Assembly: GCA_032622095.1 (NCBI GenBank)
Contig: CP136063.1
Coordinates: 116,086,723-116,150,722, forward strand
Reading direction: 5' to 3'
From: Siphonodentalium dalli
Taxonomy: Eukaryota > Mollusca > Scaphopoda > Gadilida > Siphonodentaliidae
DNA length: 64,000 nucleotides
Position numbers and translations under genes: made by a program
Notes under the pieces: model-generated
The model's database searches: none
Told to the model about the DNA's origin: nothing
What the model saw: only the letters and a program-made list of their open reading frames with translations
Shown: piece by piece, positions 62,391-64,000 of the stretch
How the letters are laid out: each line of letters begins with the position of its first letter
Position numbering within the stretch: position 1 is the first letter of the stretch

Positions 62391-62687
62391 ATGGATAACT
62401 ACGAACATCACGTCCGATCTTTGAACGAGACTTTCCATGTCCGACGTGCTAATTTAACCAAGAAGCATCTGCTCAATGCCACTGATAAATCTTATAATTT
62501 TGCACACAATACCATACTGGTGCATCATAATATAAGACGTGTTACAAAACAACTCGAACATTGTTTTAAAAAATTCACTCATGTGAGATACGAACAATGC
62601 CCTAACTATATGCACACACACGCAGTGAATAATTTACTCATTGAAAATGGAAACACATGGAAAGTCTCGTTCAAAGATCGTACGTGA
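62391..62687 (+). pseudogene. ORF remnant of unknown family, central copy 1
   Basis: 98 codons in the centre of the palindrome, including RRANLTKKHLLNATDKSYNF and ending in a Thr before TGA. The first part (to 62440) belongs to the left arm read antisense, so the true gene probably began elsewhere. It is Lys/His/Asn-rich with no motif that I recognise. It is the intact member of the direct-repeat pair; the other copy has a stop. Confidence 0.45.
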
Positions 62688-62959
62688 TGTTCGTAGTTAT
62701 CCATCCTTACATTAAAAACTCCCCTACATGGGAACCACTTAACTATTTAATCATGCTTTCTACACAGCATGACACCATGACATCCCTGAATTTGGATGCC
62801 TGCCTACATATTAGATGTATAATATCTAAGTATGCAACTCTTTTCCAATAGGAAACGTGTATATATACTGACTCTCATTCTTACCGAATGTGTACTACTT
62901 AAGTATTTAATCACTCCATACCCACGTAACTCATTTACTGAAACGGAATTTATGAACCG

Positions 62960-63208
62960 TTGTTCCGGGTTTCAACAAAAGCTAAAAAACAGGCTATAAG
63001 TTATAACCCGAAAGAGTTATCGGCGGCCCTCCAGACATTGACACTCAATGACCGACGTGCTAATTTAACCAAGAAGCACCTGCTCAATGCCACTGATAAA
63101 TCATATAATTTTGCACACAATACCATACTGGTGCATCATAATATAAGACGTGTTACAAAACAACTCGAACATTGTTTTAAAAAATTCACTCATGTGAGAT
63201 ACGAATAA
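62960..63208 (+). pseudogene. ORF remnant of unknown family, central copy 2
   Basis: 82 codons that extend further upstream than copy 1 (KELSAALQTLTLNDRRANLT) and end early: a CAA codon of copy 1 is TAA here (63206-63208), after which the same frame continues. This upstream part shows what copy 1 lost at the duplication joint. Confidence 0.45.
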
Positions 63209-63395
63209 TGTCCTAACTATATGCACACACGCGCAGTGAATAATTTACTCATTGAAAATGGAAACACATGGAAAGTCTCGTTCAAAGATCGGACGTGATG
63301 TTCGTAGTTACCCATCCTTACATTAAAAACTCCCCTACATGGGAATCAAACACCCGCTAAGGGACTAAAATTTTAATTCCTGTACTTCACGATAT

Positions 63396-63911
63396 GTGAC
63401 TGCCAGAACCCTTGAAATATTGGCTTTTAACGACACACAGCCTGTTGAAACGCAGATTACTCAATACAGATATCTCTTACAACACTTGTTAATGAGATTA
63501 CAACAATCTGGACTAATTGATCAAAAGGAAAGTGCGAACTGCCTTGATCTGATACTTGACAGGACTAATCTGGCGCACATGTGAACGGAATGCTACCACG
63601 CTATTATGAAGTGGCTATGTCAATCACACTTAACGAACCAATGAAATTACGTGTTTGCTATACTGCCGTATTACACAAAGAACGGTGGACTGACCCGAGC
63701 ACGTGTTATATTGACCAGCGATATTCGCACCAAATTACTAGTAAGTGCAGACCACACAACTTCAGTCTGCGATAACTTGCACATAATGTTGCTTCCGACT
63801 TATTGCTATATCACAACGAATGACACAATAACTCACACTTATTATAATAGGCATGTTACTATGAACAACATGCGAAGCCTTGAAGGCCATCGCTCAACTC
63901 AGCTGTCTTGA
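63396..63911 (+). pseudogene. ORF remnants of unknown family, right palindrome arm
   Basis: Mirror image of 61795-62310: open segments 63396-63584, 63581-63775 and 63651-63911 follow each other in shifting frames. Relative to the left arm there are only about five amino-acid differences. The frameshifts near 63580 and 63655 are shared by both arms, so they predate the inverted duplication (or were spread by conversion). Confidence 0.5.
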
Positions 63912-63924
63912 GACAGTCTGTTTT

Positions 63925-64000
63925 TCCGCCAAGGAGAAGCCCTTCAACTGAACTATATGGATTATTATCCTCGGCCTTGTGTTATCAGGAGGGTTAAAAT
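63925..64000 (+). mobile_element. DIRS-like element, left end only (copy E)
   Basis: The last 76 bases match the left end of copy B almost base for base (TCCGCCAAGGAGAAGCCC, then ACTGAACTATATGGATTATT, to CAGGAGGGTTAAAAT). The rest lies beyond the window. It cuts the right arm of the palindrome. Confidence 0.85.

Larger units (their letters stand above)
61786..63920. repeat. Long palindromic duplication, 655-bp arms
   Basis: 61786-62440 and 63266-63920 are reverse complements over 655 bp with only scattered substitutions and no length difference. The centre (62441-63265) contains a direct repeat: 62441-62734 and 63052-63345 (294 bp, offset 611), the second overlapping the start of the right arm. 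Thus the junction sequence around ACTCCCCTACATGGGAA is present three times. The arrangement points to recent inverted duplication or gene conversion. The right arm stops exactly where another DIRS-like left end begins. Confidence 0.92.

Overview
This is intron-rich eukaryotic (animal) DNA, AT-rich and densely packed with repeats. The genes are split into short exons with GT-AG introns. The dispersed repeats built on CCGTCC runs, and those ending in AGCTCAACTTG-type sequence, are of a kind familiar from mollusc genomes. I read the window as a marine lophotrochozoan, most likely a bivalve mollusc. The phylum is an inference, not something the sequence proves.

Gene 1 occupies about 2.6-48.5 kb on the plus strand. 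Fourteen consecutive exons (2622-48516) encode the middle of RNF213, the giant AAA+ ATPase / E3 ubiquitin ligase. All exon phases agree, and about 655 codons are open without a stop. They cover a first P-loop (GRPGVGKT) and the start of the next AAA module (GETGCGKT, then VHGGTTKK). The coding part is only about 2 kb of 46 kb; the rest is intron filled with transposons. A 100-N assembly gap (48517-48616) interrupts or directly follows the last RNF213 exon.

Gene 2, right of the gap (49253-50881, plus strand): two exons of an ARF-family GTPase domain that most resembles the C-terminal ARF domain of TRIM23. Each exon carries one extra A after a GAA codon, so it is either a pseudogene or a sequence with uncorrected indels. 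No further RNF213 exon is seen to the right of the gap, so the join may not be true adjacency.

The main discovery is a family of large, apparently non-coding elements with the terminal architecture of DIRS-type tyrosine-recombinase retrotransposons. Each has inverted terminal repeats with different outer ends. Each also has an internal complementary region (ICR), next to the right repeat, that spells the complement of the two outer ends joined together. Four complete copies (26811-31780, 39067-44742, 51082-61039 and, nested inside that one, 52117-56814) and one left end (63925-64000) are present. A separate 5.4-kb element (18055-23468) has split direct repeats of the PAT/Ngaro kind. None contains a recognisable reverse transcriptase or tyrosine recombinase, so all look non-autonomous.

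Other elements: a 5'-truncated non-LTR retrotransposon (minus strand, 10190-12360); hAT-type elements with 8-bp target duplications (12701-14258, 36032-37350, 43838-44001); several TTAA-flanked piggyBac-like MITEs, three of them with paired long hairpins; tandem arrays; and, at the right edge, a long palindromic duplication (655-bp arms, 61786-63920) holding broken ORFs of unknown family.
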